Shown in pieces: positions 11,093 through 22,971 of a stretch of 64,000 nucleotides of DNA. The number at the start of each line of letters is the position of its first letter. The first letter of the stretch is position 1. The notes beneath the pieces were generated by a model, which did not search any database, was not told where the DNA came from, and saw nothing but the letters and a program-made list of their open reading frames with translations. Origin of the DNA: Papaver somniferum (lineage: Eukaryota > Streptophyta > Magnoliopsida > Ranunculales > Papaveraceae); NCBI RefSeq assembly GCF_003573695.1, contig NC_039363.1:130059302-130123301 (forward strand). The letters are read 5' to 3'. Both the position numbers and the translations under genes were made by a program.

Positions 11093-11299
11093 TGTTGATG
11101 GTGGTTTTTAGCTTAGGGTTAAAATCGTAAAACCGCACATCTGACATGACGTTACTATGACCATTAGCACATTTATTGAATCGATCAGCATGCCTATGTA
11201 AGAATTACCAGGGTACCTTTTTTTATGTGTCATGTTCCACGGCAGAACCCTAAACATTGACAGACATCGTCTATGCCAAACCCTAATTCTCATGTTACC

Positions 11300-11600
11300 G
11301 CGCCAAGGCATGCCAACCATGCCAGCCGCATTACTATGCCAATGGCAAACCATGCCAGCCACATCTCCGCGCCAAGGCATGCCAACCATGCCATCCTCAC
11401 CACTGGGCCAACGGCGAACCATGCCAGACACATCTCTGCGCCAAGGCATGCCAACCATGCCAGCCGCACAACTGTGCCAATGGAAAACCATGCCGGCCAC
11501 ATCTCAGCGCCAAGGCATGCCAACCATGCCAGCCGCATCACTGTGCCAATGGAAAACCATGACATCCACGTCTACCGCGCCAAGGCATGCTAACCATGCT
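11300..11600. repeat. 69 bp minisatellite in the B 5' LTR, about 4 units
   Basis: Units begin GCGCCAAGGCATGCC at 11300, 11369, 11438 and 11507, with a partial one at about 11576. The unit is rich in CATGCC and its complement. Because 69 is divisible by three, several frames stay open on both strands and give repetitive translations that are not proteins. Confidence 0.85.
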
Positions 11601-11789
11601 AGCCGCACCATGCGCCAATGGCATGCCAAACCCTTGGCCCCACCATGCCAAGCCAACCACACCTTTCCTTGGCCCCACCATGCCAAGCCGTCCGTACCAA
11701 ACCCTTGGCCCCACTATGCCAAGCCATCCGTGCCATTGGCCTTGGACCCGCCATGCCGGCCTTCCCCATGCGGCTACTAAAACGAAGTC

Positions 11790-13100
11790 GTGCGACGATC
11801 AACGACCACCCTTCCATCCTGGATGCAAATCCTAGCCGTCCAAGGTCGCAAAACAACGCATGGTAACATTTGGCACAAAACCCTAGTTTTGGCCACGCAA
11901 AGGCATGCCATGCCACATGTGCCAATGGCATGCCAACCACCTTGCCGCGCCATGCCATGCCGTCCTTTCCTATGCGGTTACCAAAACGAAGGCGTGTGAC
12001 GTCAACGACCACCCTTCAATCCTATATGAAAATCCTAGCCGTCCAAGGTCGCTAGACAACACATGGTAATCTTTGGCCCAAAACCCTAGTTTTGGCCACG
12101 CCAAACCGCGACAAGGCATGCCATGCCACATGTGCCAATGGCATGCAGACCACCTTGCCGCGCCATACCATGCCGCCCTTCCCTATGCGGCTACCAAAAT
12201 GAAGGCGTGCGATGATCAACGGCCACCCTTCAATCCTAGATGCAAATCCTAGCCGTCCAAGGTCGCCAGAAAACGCATGTTAACCTTTGGCCCAAAACCC
12301 TAGTTTTGGCCACACCAAACCGCGCCAAGGCATGCCATGCCACATGTGCCAATGGCATGCAGACCACCTTGCCGCGCCATACCATGCCGGCCTTCCCTAT
12401 GCGGCTACCAAAATGAAGGCGTGCGACGATCAACGACCACCCTTCAATCCTAGATGCAAATCCTAGACGTCTAAGGTCGCCAGACAACGCATGGTAACCT
12501 TTGGCCCAAAACCCCTAGTTTTTGCCACGCCAAACCGCGCCAAGGCATGCCATGCCACATGTGCCAATGGCATGCCAACTACCTTGTCGCGCCATACGAT
12601 GCCAGCCTTCCCTATGCGGCTACCAAAACGAAGGCGTGCGACGATCAACGGCCATCCTTCAATCCTAGATGCAAATCCTAGTCGTCCAAGGTCGCCAGAC
12701 AACGCATGGTAACCTTTGGCCCAAAACCTTAGTTTTGGCCACGCCAAACCGCACCAAGGCATGCCATGCCACATGTGCCAATGGCATGCCAACCTCCTTG
12801 CCGCGCCATACCATGTCGACCTTCCCTGTGCGGCTACCAAAACGAAGGCGTGCGACGATTAACGGCCACCCTTCAATACTAGATGCAAATCCTAGCCGTC
12901 CAAGGTCGCCAGACAATGCATGGTAACATTTGGCCCAAAATCGTAGTTTTGTCCATGCCAAACCGCGCCAAGGCATGTCATTCCACATTTGCTAATGACA
13001 TGCCAACCACCTTGCCACGCCATACCATGCCGTCCTTCCCTATGCGGCTACCAAAACGAAGGCCTGCAACAATCAACGACCACTTTTTCATCTAAGGTGC
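11790..13100. repeat. About 214 bp tandem repeat in the B 5' LTR, about 6 units
   Basis: Units carry a GCATGCCATGCCACATGTGC block, a CCCTATGCGGCTACC block and an AACGCATGGTAACC block. Successive AACGCATGGTAACC-type starts lie near 12058, 12272, 12487, 12701 and 12915. Confidence 0.85.
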
Positions 13101-13979
13101 AGATCTTAGCCGTCCAAGGTTACCAGCTAACGCATGGCAACCTTTGACCCCAACTTTTCGCCGCGGCTAAACTAGGCCATATTAAATCCATACTGATCAT
13201 GCTTTCATGCCACTGGCTACCAAACGAAAGGTTGCAATAATCAACGGCTAACTTTTCTCTTAATATGCAAAATCTCGACCGTCGAAGGTCACCACCGAGC
13301 CGGAAAGTCTCCTAAGTTCAACTTGCCAGACAACAACACATGTTTTCCACGAAAATACTCGAGAGATCAACGCATGTCACAAATTGGGGGATGCTCATTG
13401 GGTATTGGTTTGGCGGTTTACAGCGTGCGGCGTACACTACGCCCATTATAAGAAAGTGTCATAAGGATGAGGCGGTTAGTAAATACAGGGAGTAATGGTG
13501 AAACGCTTTCTTTTACGGAACATCAATTCCAAGCGTTACCGGTTACCACCTCCTCCCATTTACTCATCCGTTTTCCATTTCTTAATGAGACTAGAGTACG
13601 TTTCACTTCGACTTGTATAGATAGGCATTACCTATTTCCACCGAACAACAAGTTCTGTTGAGGAGCATACAACACTCAGAAAAAGTTTGCTAGCTTTCCC
13701 ATCTGTTAGCTTCCCAATTTCTGATACAAGTCACAAAACAACTATTCTGGTCTCAACACTTTCTTCGCTTCCCTCCCCAAAATCAACCCTTCTCCCCCAC
13801 TTTGTGACCGAAGCAAGTCTGGAACGACCATTTCTTGGTTTAAGCCGGACTTGTATAGATTTATCTCTCGAATCTAAAGTGCTCCCTTTCAGTACATTGT
13901 TTACGGTTTAGATTTGTTTCTCACCCACATCACACGAAATTACCGACACAAGCAGAAACTGTTTTGACCCTCAAACAAT

Positions 13980-13997
13980 TGACGACCACAGTGGGAG
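13980..13997 (+). promoter_or_regulatory. Probable primer binding site of element B
   Basis: TGACGACCACAGTGGGAG, two bases after the LTR. The corresponding sites in family C read TAGTGACCACAGTGGGAG and TAGCGACCACAGTGGGAC. I infer an ancestral TGGCGACCACAGTGGGAG; the tRNA is not identified. Confidence 0.55.
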
Positions 13998-14698
13998 ATT
14001 GGTCTTTCGGTTACAATGTCAATTTTCAATCCTCGATCTCATAATTCGACCAAGACGCCAGGACGGTAGAGGCGAACGATCCGCTCAGGGATCGACGACT
14101 CAGCTACCAGACGGCCCGATACGATCCGCTCAGGGATCGATGACTCAGTTACCAGACGACCCGATTACCAGTCATGACACGGTAAGGGGCGACTGGGGAC
14201 TTCCCAGAGGTTAAAATCAAATGATCTGCCTAGGGATTGACGACTTGATTATCAAGTGACTCAGGGATGACATGGGACTTTCCACGATTGCGGTGCTTCT
14301 CACAAAACTCGGACTTGCACCTGACTCATTTTTCGTTAGCAGATCCAAAAAATCGAGTAAGTCTTGCCTAGACAAAATACATGGTTTACTATTTCAAGTT
14401 TTCACGGGAATGATAAAACCGATAGCCATGTTATGTTTCATCCCATGTCATCTACCGACACACAACGTTCATGGTTCCATATCTTCCCTGGGATGTTTGT
14501 TTCACTTACAATCATAACCAAAAACGACATCATCCTAAAACATTTTATCCCGAATAATAATCCAAAACCCTCATAGGTAACACTTGTCTATCAACCCAAA
14601 AATCTAGAAAATCAAAACCATAAAGCCAGGTGTTTCATTTGCCTTTCAAAAAAAAAAAAAACGAAACAGAAGAATTTCAGAAGACAGAAGTACATTCA

Positions 14699-14881
14699 AA
14701 GGAATCCATTCAACGGTGTTTTCCTCTTCTCGAAGAAGGCGTCCTTCGTTATTTGAAGGACCGCCTGTTTCAGCTCCAACTCTTTGGACAAGCTTTCGAC
14801 CTCCGCTTCTTGTTGTTTGACCACGTCCGCAGAAGGACCTTCGGTCACCTTGGACTGCAACTTTTGGATCTCAGAGAAACC
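14699..14881 (-). pseudogene. Coiled-coil coding remnant on the minus strand of element B
   Basis: A 61-codon open stretch bounded by stops reads as a credible helical peptide (EIQKLQSKV, then KQQEAEVESLSKELELKQAVL), unlike the low-complexity translations around it. It may be a piece of an antisense gene carried by the element, or of a host gene picked up. It is short, has no start and no recognised family. Confidence 0.3.
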
Positions 14882-15299
14882 CTAACGCCCAGTTCCTCGT
14901 GGAATCAGTCACCTACCCGTACGTACCTACTTTGCATAATAACGATTACCAGTCACTACTTATGAGGTAGCCGATGCTACTGCAGTGACATGTGAATAAA
15001 AGAACAATATTTCTACAGATTCATGGAAGGCATACCTATGGCTAGGATTTGAACCAAAACAAGAAAAAAAATTGAAAGAGAAACGCTGGAGTACATAGCT
15101 GGAATACGCTTGCCCACTTTATTACTACCGCTAAACACCAGGACGTGAGAACAAAGATACGAGATAAAAAGGAGAGCCAACCCCTTTTATACGCATAATA
15201 CTTTTGGAATTTGAATAAGGAAATGATTTCCTATTTGAGCTATGTATGGAAAGAGGCAACTGGGCCCGCAAGAACAAGCCAGCGCCCATTCCAAGCCGA

Positions 15300-15410
15300 T
15301 CCAGCGCTAACAACTTGTATCTTTCCAGCGCCAGCATCTTGCATCCTTCCAGCGTTAACAACTTGCATCTTTCCAGTGCCAACATCTTGCATCCTTCCAG
15401 TGTTTCCCTT
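15300..15410. repeat. 24 bp minisatellite in element B
   Basis: Four to five units of AACAACTTGCATCTTTCCAG followed by CGCC or a variant. They keep the frame 15211-15549 open as an 8-residue peptide repeat (TTCIFPAP and TSCILPAL-like), probably by chance of unit length. Confidence 0.65.
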
Positions 15411-17639
15411 TGAACTCCCAGTAGAAGAGAATCAACAATCTAATTTCATCACACGTAAAGATCATGAACGACTTCTCCAAAATCGAAGCAAAGAAAATCA
15501 GCAACCCCCTGAGTTCACAAAGACTCTCTTCCTGTCAGGAGCTGCATGATTTCCGGGGACTTCGCCCACAAAATCGTGCAGTCTATGATGAAACACTTAT
15601 GTGAGATTCTGTAGGCGCAGCGTCAAGACATATCGCAGCCCTCAATCGCACTGCATCAGGGAAGCAACTGTTTCTAACTAGAGAAGCCGTTCCCAAACCC
15701 CAACCTTTCCTGGAAAGCACAATTGATAGATGAAACTGGGGACTCCTAACCATTGTTCGCTTGAAGGGTGTCCAGTTTGAGAGCACACTGATTAACGTAG
15801 CCGCTTCACTTCAACGTCCTCCAGCAGCGGCTCCGCTTCAACATTCACTCCGAAAACCGCTCCACTTCAACGTTCGCTCAAGCAGCCGCTCTGCTTCAGC
15901 GTTCTCTCCATAAGCTGCTCTAGAATCCAAAGCCGAAGCTTCAGCGTTTGGCTCCTTAAGTTTCAACATCCTTTCCAAGAGCCGAAGCTGTTTCAACGTC
16001 GTTTCTTCCTGCAAAGGGTCGTACCACCATGCTCCCCATGTCAGGGATCATGATCACAGCCAGCCAACCTTCGTAGTCATGACCGCCTTTTGATCCATCT
16101 CGCCAAAACTCGTGATCATGGACAGTTTGCTCGCTTACACGTCCATCCAATGTTTTTGCTTCCATGGATTCCCATACAATTCCAACCAACCTACTTTTTT
16201 ACCACGACAATGTAGTCTCTTCTGATTACATCCGCTATCAAGAACTGTTGCCGCTCATTTGTTGATACCAGCCAGAGCTTCACCACAGCAGTAATCACTA
16301 CAAAAGTAACCTGTACTCCTCCATATTTTAAGTTTCATGTGGAAGAAGTAACAAAATCACCAGTACGAACGCACGATGGTGATGTCTTTATCATGGTCAA
16401 CCCACTGACCATACAAGATGGAAACATGTAAACCATACTTGGGGACTGAGGATATACACGGAATTCCTTTACTATCAAAGCTAAGAAGACACGTTCAACC
16501 AAAAGGTCATAGCCACAACAAAGTCATCTACTCTTCAAGGGTGCAGCGCAAGAAAATCATCACCCATCTGTCAAGAAGACGCCTTCAACACTTTACAAGT
16601 CCGCAGAGGATCCCAAGCTTGCCTAGAGGAAAACAATTTCAGAAACTGAAGATAAATGCGAATGGGGACTGCTCATCGCAGTCCATCCCGACGACCATCA
16701 AAGACTCATGAGATAACTCCAGAAATGCGGCTGAAACATTTTCTTGAAGAAATAGAGGGAACCATGATAGACAACATAACTCTCTCATTCCTACCACTTC
16801 ATTATCCAGGATATTTCATCATGTGATATTCTGATCACCCCAGCGTCACATCCAAAAGAGTACGATAAGCTTATATCAAATCCCGTGGACGTGGATTCAA
16901 AGCGATGTAATGAAAGTAGGCTACACATGGGGACTACCAACATGGGACGCTTTCACTCCCCTCAACCAGGTTATTTCTGATTTCAGCATCATCACTGTTG
17001 AAATTTTACGAGCCGCAAGAATTTCTCAACATGAAGCCGTACATGTGCACCGAAGATTCCAAATGCACGCCACAAAGATACATTCACATATTCGGCCAAG
17101 CAATCGGATCTAACAGAAGCATAACTGGGGACTGCTCACCACATCCCATTCCACACGATACTCCAAGATTTGGAAGATGGTTCGAAGGATGCCACTTGGA
17201 ACCAAGTCCTTGAAGACTTGATAGTAGCACATCTCCAAAGAAACGTCTCCCAACTCATCTATTTCATCCAGTGTCTCCGGAAGATTTCGACCAATACAAG
17301 CATCCACAACATATTGTCATCGCAATCAGAGGGTCCAGGCATTGAACAACCTAAAATGAAGGATGGACCGAAAACGCAACCATATCCATCCGTCCCAAGA
17401 ATGCAATGTAGTTTGATAAATTTTGGAATCCGCTGGAGAGTTACTGCAGACGAAAGAACGGATCCGGACGAGCAACAGAAAACATAAGAAGGTCAATATC
17501 TCTTTTCATGTGGACGGAGTTTCTAGATTTTGAACAAAATAAAGATTCCTTCTTGCTCCATGAAACAGATGACTGGGCGCGACTATGCCATCTCGTGTCC
17601 GCAACATCCCTCCTGAGTTCTTCCTGAATTTTACTGTCG

Positions 17640-18280
17640 AGCTGTTTTCGCCTCCCGAACGAGCTCAAAACCTAAATATTCCCGCGTAAGGAGATATGAA
17701 ATTCTTTTCCGTTCAGAATGGAGGGCGGACCGTCAAAATCCGAGTTCGTACGAGAATTCTACATCGATTCTAGTAAGGGGCGCTAATTAGGGTTGCAGTA
17801 TGCTAAATCTGAAGCAAGTTGTTACCTTCCCGAAGCCAGTCGTCACCTTCCCAGGTAACTGAAGCAATTTGTTATCTTCCTAAAGCCAGTCGTCACCTTC
17901 CCAGGGAACTGAAGCAAGTTGTTACCTTCCCGAAGCCTGTCGTCACCTTCACAGGGAACTGAAGCAAGTTGTTATCTTCCCGAAGCCAGTCGTCACCTTC
18001 CCAGGGAACTGAAGAAAGTTGTTATCTTCCCAAAGAAAGTCATCATCTTCCCCACGGAACTAAAGCAAGCTTCCATCATTCCACGGGCCCGTAATTCTTC
18101 CTGAATTTTACTGTCGAGCTTTTTTCACCTTCCGAACGAGATCAAAACCTAAATATTCCCGCGTAGGAAGATAGGAAATTCTTTTCCGTTCAGAATGGAG
18201 GGGCGGACCGTCAAAATCCAAGTTCGTACGAGAATTCTACAGCGATTCTAGTAAAGGGCGCTAATTAGGGTTTCGGCATG
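17640..18280. repeat. 165 bp direct duplication flanking a 50 bp minisatellite in element B
   Basis: The block from TTTTACTGTCGAGCT to GGCGCTAATTAGGGTT at about 17627-17794 recurs at about 18103-18270. Between the copies lie five 50 bp units starting GAAGCAAGTTGTT at 17811, 17861, 17911, 17961 and 18011. Confidence 0.75.
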
Positions 18281-18409
18281 CCAAACCCTGATTCAGAAAA
18301 AGTTGCCATCATCCCACGGAACTAAAGCCGGTCGTCATCCTTCCACGGAACTAAAGCCAGTCGTCATCCTTTCAAGGAACTCAATCTAGCTCCACTCCAA
18401 GCCGAGCAA

Positions 18410-18665
18410 CGCAAGCAGCTCCATTTCAAGACGACCAATGCTGACGGCTCCCATTCCAAGCCGACCAATGCCTGCGGCTCCCATTCCAAGCCGACCAACG
18501 CCTGCGGCTCCCATTCCAAGCCGACCAACGCCTGCAGCTCCCATTCCAAGACGACCAACGCCTGCGACTCCCATTCCAAGCCGACCAATGCCTGCGGCTC
18601 CCATTCCAAGCCGACCAATGTCTGCGGCTCCCATTCCAAGCCGACCAACGTCAGCAGCTCCACTC
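18410..18665. repeat. 30 bp minisatellite in element B, about 8 units
   Basis: The unit is CCCATTCCAAGCCGACCAAT plus GCCTGCGGCT, in register with a 30 bp period. It generates open frames on both strands that should not be annotated as genes. Confidence 0.8.
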
Positions 18666-18957
18666 AAGCCGAGCCAACACCGACAACTCGCTAATCCAGC
18701 GCCTCCGTGTTCCCTAACCCATCTAAGGTGATGCATTGCCAGACTAAGACGAAGATTTTCATCTCACCACTCCACGGTCTGCACCACCAGTACAATTTAT
18801 GCAAGGACGCAAACACGGGAAGCACAAACTCTCTTTACCTCTCGAAAAAGGTTAGTCGGACCTTCCTGACCATCTTTTCACTACTTGTTGTTTCGATTTT
18901 TGTCCTAGCCTGTCACCATCTTATGCTTACCTCGCAACGATGCTCTCGTTCCGAGCT

Positions 18958-18972
18958 AAGCAGGGGACTTAA
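18958..18972 (+). promoter_or_regulatory. Polypurine tract of element B
   Basis: AAGCAGGGGACTTAA directly before the 3' LTR. The same GCAGGGGACTTAA precedes the family C LTR at 47882. Confidence 0.7.
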
Positions 18973-19179
18973 TGTTGATGGTGGTTTTTAGCTTAGGGTT
19001 AAAATCGTAAAACCGCACATCTGACATGACGTCACTATGACCATTAGCACATTTATTGAATCGATCAACATGCATATGTAAGAATTCCCAAGGTACCTTT
19101 TTTTATGTGTCATGTTCCACGACAGAACCCTTAACATTGACCGACATCATCTATGCCAGACCCTAATTCTCATGCTACC

Positions 19180-20095
19180 GCGCCAATGCATGCTAACCAT
19201 GCCAGCCGCACCACTGTGCCAATGGAAAACCATGCCAGCCACATCTCCGCGCCAAGGCATGCCAACCATGCCAGACGCACCACTGTGCCAATGGAAAACC
19301 ATGCCGGCCACATCTCCACGCCAAAGCATGCCAACCATGCCAGCCGCACCACTGTGCCAATGACAAACCATGCCGGCCACATCTCCGCGCCAAGGAATGC
19401 CAACCATGCCATCCGCACCACTGTGCCAATGGAAAACCATGCCAGCCATATCTCCGCGCCAAGGCATGCCAACCATGCAAGCCGCACCACTGTGCCAATG
19501 GAAAACCATGCCAGCCACATCTCCGTGCAAAGGCATGCCAACCATGCCAGCCACATATCCGCGCCAAGGCATGCCAACCATGCCAGCCGCATCACTGTGC
19601 CAATGACAAACCATGCCAGCCACGTCTACCACGCCAAGGCATGCCAACCATGCTAGGCACACCATGCGCCAATGGCATGCCAAGACCTTGGCCCCTTCAT
19701 GCCAAGCCAACCGCATCTTGCCTTGTCCCCAACCATGCTAGCCGCACCATGCGCCAATGGCATGCCAAACCCATGGCCCCACCATGCCAAGACAACCGCG
19801 CCTTGCCTTGGCCCCAACCATGCTAGCCTCACCGCTATGCCAAAGCATGCCAACCATGCCAGCCACATCTCCGCGCCAAGGCATGCCAACCATGCGAGCC
19901 GCACCACTGTGCCAATGGAAAACCACGCCAGCCACATCGCCGCGCAAAGGCATGCCAACCATGCCAGCCACACCACTCTGCCAATGGCAAACCATGCCAG
20001 CCACACCTCCGCCCCAAGGCATGCCAACCATGCCAGCCGCATCACTGTGCCAATGGAAAACCATGCCAGCCTCGTCTACCGCGCCAAGGCATGCC
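19180..20095. repeat. Expanded 69 bp minisatellite in the B 3' LTR
   Basis: Units start at 19180, 19249, 19318, 19387, 19456 and 19525, then a short 36 bp unit, then a further block. After a CCTTGGCCCC spacer a second cluster of similar units runs from about 19840 to 20095. The left LTR has only one cluster of about four. Confidence 0.8.
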
Positions 20096-20269
20096 AACCA
20101 TGCTAGGCGCACCATGCGCTAATGGCATGCCAAACCCTTGGCAGCACCATGCCAAGCCAACCACACCTTGCCTTGGCCCCACCATGCCAAGCCGTATGTA
20201 CCAAAACCTTGGCCCCACCATGCCAAGCCATCCGCGCCATTGGCCTTGGCCTCACCATGCCGGTCTTCC

Positions 20270-21410
20270 CCATGCGGCTACCAAAACGAAGGCGTACGAC
20301 GATTAACGTCCATGCTTCCATCCTGGATGCAAATCCTAGCCATCCAAGGTCGCCAAACAACGCATGGTAACCTTTGGCCCAAAAACCTAATTTTGGCCAC
20401 GCCAAACCGCGCCAAGGCATGCCATGCCACAAGTGCCAATGGCATGCCAACCACCTTGTCGCGACATACAATGCCGGCCTTCCCTATGCGATTACCAAAA
20501 CGAAGGCGTGCGACAATCAACGACCACCTTCAATCCTAGATGCAAATCTAGCTGTCCAAGGTCACCAGAAAACGCATCGTAACCTTTGGCCTAAAACCCT
20601 AATTTTGTCCACGCCAAACCGCGCCAAGGCATGCCATGCCACATGTGCCAATGGAATGCCAACCACCTTTCCGTGCCATACCATGCCGGCCTTCCCTATG
20701 CGGCTACCAAAACGAAGGAGTGCGATGAACAACGGCCACCCTTCAATCCTAGATGCAAATCCTAGCCGTCCAAGGTCGCCAGACAACGCATGGTAACCTT
20801 TGGCCCAAAATCCTAGTTTTGGCCATGCCAAACCGCTCCAAGGCATGCCATGCCACATGTGCCAATGGAATTCCAACCACCTTGCCGCGCCATACCATGC
20901 CGATCTTCCTTATGCGGCTGCTAAAACGAAGGCGTGTGACGATAAACGACCACCCTTCAATCCTAGATGCAAATCCTAGCCGTCCAAGGTCGCCAGACAA
21001 CGCGTGGTAACCTTTGGCCCAAAACCCTAGTTTTGGCCACGCCAAGGCACGCCATGCCACATGTGCCAATGGCATGCCAACCACCACCTTGCCGCGCTAT
21101 ACCATGCCGGCATTCCCTATGCTGGCGCGACATTCCCTACGCGGCTACCAAAACGAAGGCGTGCGACGATCAACGACCATCTTTCAATCCTAGATGCAAA
21201 TCCTAGCCGTCCAAGGTCGCCAGACAACGCATGGTAACCTTTGGTCCAAAACCCTAGTTTTGGCCACGCCAAGGCATGTCATGCCACATGTGTCAATGGA
21301 ATGCCAACCACCTGCCCCATACCATGCCGGCCTTCCCTATGCGGCTACCAAAACGAAGGCCTACAACAATCAACGACCACTTTTTCATCTAAGGTGCAGA
21401 TCGTAGCCGT
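20270..21410. repeat. About 214 bp tandem repeat in the B 3' LTR, about 5 units
   Basis: Same unit as 11790-13100. The unit near 21060-21200 has a local rearrangement where a CATTCCCTA segment is doubled. Confidence 0.8.
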
Positions 21411-22300
21411 CCAACGTTACCAGCTAACGAATGGCAACCTTTGGCCCTAACTTTTGGTCGCGCCTAAACTAGGCCATATTAAAGCCATACTGATCATGCT
21501 TTCATGCCACTGGATATCAAACGAAGGGTTGTAATAATCAACGACTACCTTTCCTCTTAAGATGCAAAATCTCGACCGTCGAAGGTAGCCACCGAGCCGG
21601 CAAGTCTCCCAAGATCAACTTGCCAGACAACAACAACGTGCTACATGTTTTCCACGAAAACGCTCGAGACATCAACGCATGTCACAAATTGGGGGATTCT
21701 CATTGGGTATTGGTTTGGCGATTTACAGCGTGCGGCGTACACTACTCCCGTAATAAGAAAGTGTCATAAGGATGGGCGGTTAGTAAGTACAGAGAGTAAT
21801 GGTGAAACGCTTTCTTTTATGGGACATCAATTCCAAGCGTTACCGGTTACCACCTCCTCCCATTTACTCACCCGTTTTCCATTTCTTAATGAGACCAGAG
21901 TACGTTTCACTTCGACTTGTATAAATAGGCATCACCTATTTCCACCGAACAACAAGTTCTGGTCAGGAGCATACAACATTCAGAAAACGTTTGCTAGCTT
22001 TCTCATCTGTTAGCTTCCCACTTTCTGATACAAGTCACAAAACAACTACTCTTCCAGAATCAACTATTCTGGTCTCAACACTCTCTTCGCTTCCCTCTCC
22101 AACAACCAACCCTTCTCCTCCACTTTGTGACCGAAGCAAGTCTGGAACAGCCATTTCTTGTTTTACACCGAACTTGTACAAATTGATCTCTCGAATCTAA
22201 AGTACTCCCTTGCAGTACATTATTTATGGTTTAGATTTGTTTCTCACCCACATGACACGAAATTACCGAAACCAGCAGAAACTGTTTTCACCCTCAAATA

Positions 22301-22904
22301 GGGTCGTAGCAACTCTTAGTTGTGGGTGAGATCAGCTAAAGGAATAAAGTGCGTGGGATCAGAGACGTAGGAGCGCAAATGTACCTTGGATCAGTGTGAG
22401 ATTGATTATGGTTCAACTACAGTTCAGACCGAAGTTAGTTTGTAGTAGCCTAGTGTCTGTAGCGGCTTAATACAGTGTGTGTTCAATATGGACTAGGTCC
22501 CGGGGTTTTTCTGCATTTGCGGTTTCCTCGTTAACAAAATTTCTGGTGTCTGTGTTATTTCTTTTTCGCATTATATTTTGTTATATAATTGGAATATCAC
22601 AGGTTGTGCGTTTAAATCAACCAATTGGGAAATCCAACCTTTGGTTGGTGATTGAAATTGATTGATACTTGAACATTGGTCTTTGATCCCGTTCAAGTGA
22701 TTTCTCTTGTATTCAATTAGACTCGCGGATTTCTATTTGCTTGAGTAAGTATTGAATCGAGAAAGAGAGAAATAACTCCTTGATACACTTTTATTAAGAT
22801 TGAGTATGACGGTCTAGTTGATTCTCTTAAAATTTTATTGGATTTTGTCCTTACAGATTGCTAATCTAAATATTGGGTGTGGTTGTTAGACCCCCGCTTT
22901 TTCA
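22301..22904 (+). repeat. Element A 5' LTR, second part
   Basis: Sequence resumes at GGGTCGTAGCAACTC, matching 28213 onward, and ends TTTTTCA just before the primer site. The two parts together give about 2.33 kb, the same as the 3' LTR. Confidence 0.85.
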
Positions 22905-22906
22905 AT

Positions 22907-22918
22907 TGGTATCATAAC
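22907..22918 (+). promoter_or_regulatory. Primer binding site of element A (mutated)
   Basis: TGGTATCATAAC, three bases after the LTR. The copy at 28820 still reads TGGTATCAGAGC, complementary to the 3' end of initiator-Met tRNA. Confidence 0.75.
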
Positions 22919-22971
22919 AGGCAAACACGTTTAAAGACCTTACAAGTCTGTGTTTGTAGCGATCTGACTCT

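Larger units (their letters stand above)
11093..13977 (+). repeat. Element B 5' LTR, 2885 bp
   Basis: It runs from TGTTGATGG to CAAACA. Contents in order: a unique leader, a 69 bp array, a CCTTGGCCCCACCATGCC block, a 214 bp array, then a unique 3' part from about 13100 shared with the right LTR. Confidence 0.85.
13978..18972. other. Element B interior without a recognisable pol gene
   Basis: About 5 kb with only short frames and several minisatellites. No aspartic protease, reverse transcriptase YxDD, RNase H or integrase motif was seen on either strand. Confidence 0.6.
11093..22300 (+). mobile_element. Element B: large LTR retrotransposon derivative without pol, nested in element A
   Basis: Both LTRs start TGTTGATGGTGG (11093 and 18973). 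The left ends CTCAAACA; the right ends CTCAAATA, with the terminal C changed. Flanks are GGGTA (11088-11092) and GGGTC (22301-22305), a 5 bp target duplication with one change, and the uninterrupted site is present at about 28210. A degenerate TGGCG-type primer site follows the left LTR and a GGGGACTTA polypurine tract precedes the right. The 5 kb interior has no polymerase gene. The LTRs are unusually long (2885 and 3328 bp) and mostly minisatellite. The resemblance to Ty3-type family C places it with gypsy-lineage derivatives. Confidence 0.85.
18973..22300 (+). repeat. Element B 3' LTR, 3328 bp
   Basis: It is collinear with the 5' LTR but about 443 bp longer, mainly through extra copies in the 69 bp array. 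The ends TGTTGATGG and CAAATA are intact apart from one base. Confidence 0.85.

Noticed and set aside
11108..12988. Many overlapping open frames on both strands with MPTMPA, WLACLG or HANHAS-like repeats
   Set aside because: They come from the 69 bp and 214 bp minisatellites of the LTR; all frames stay open because of unit length and composition, and no domain is present.
18364..18736. Repetitive Gly/Leu or Pro/Ser frames
   Set aside because: Products of a 30 bp minisatellite, open on both strands equally.
19112..21450. Long minus-strand frames such as 189 aa at 19147-19716
   Set aside because: Same minisatellite effect in the 3' LTR of element B.
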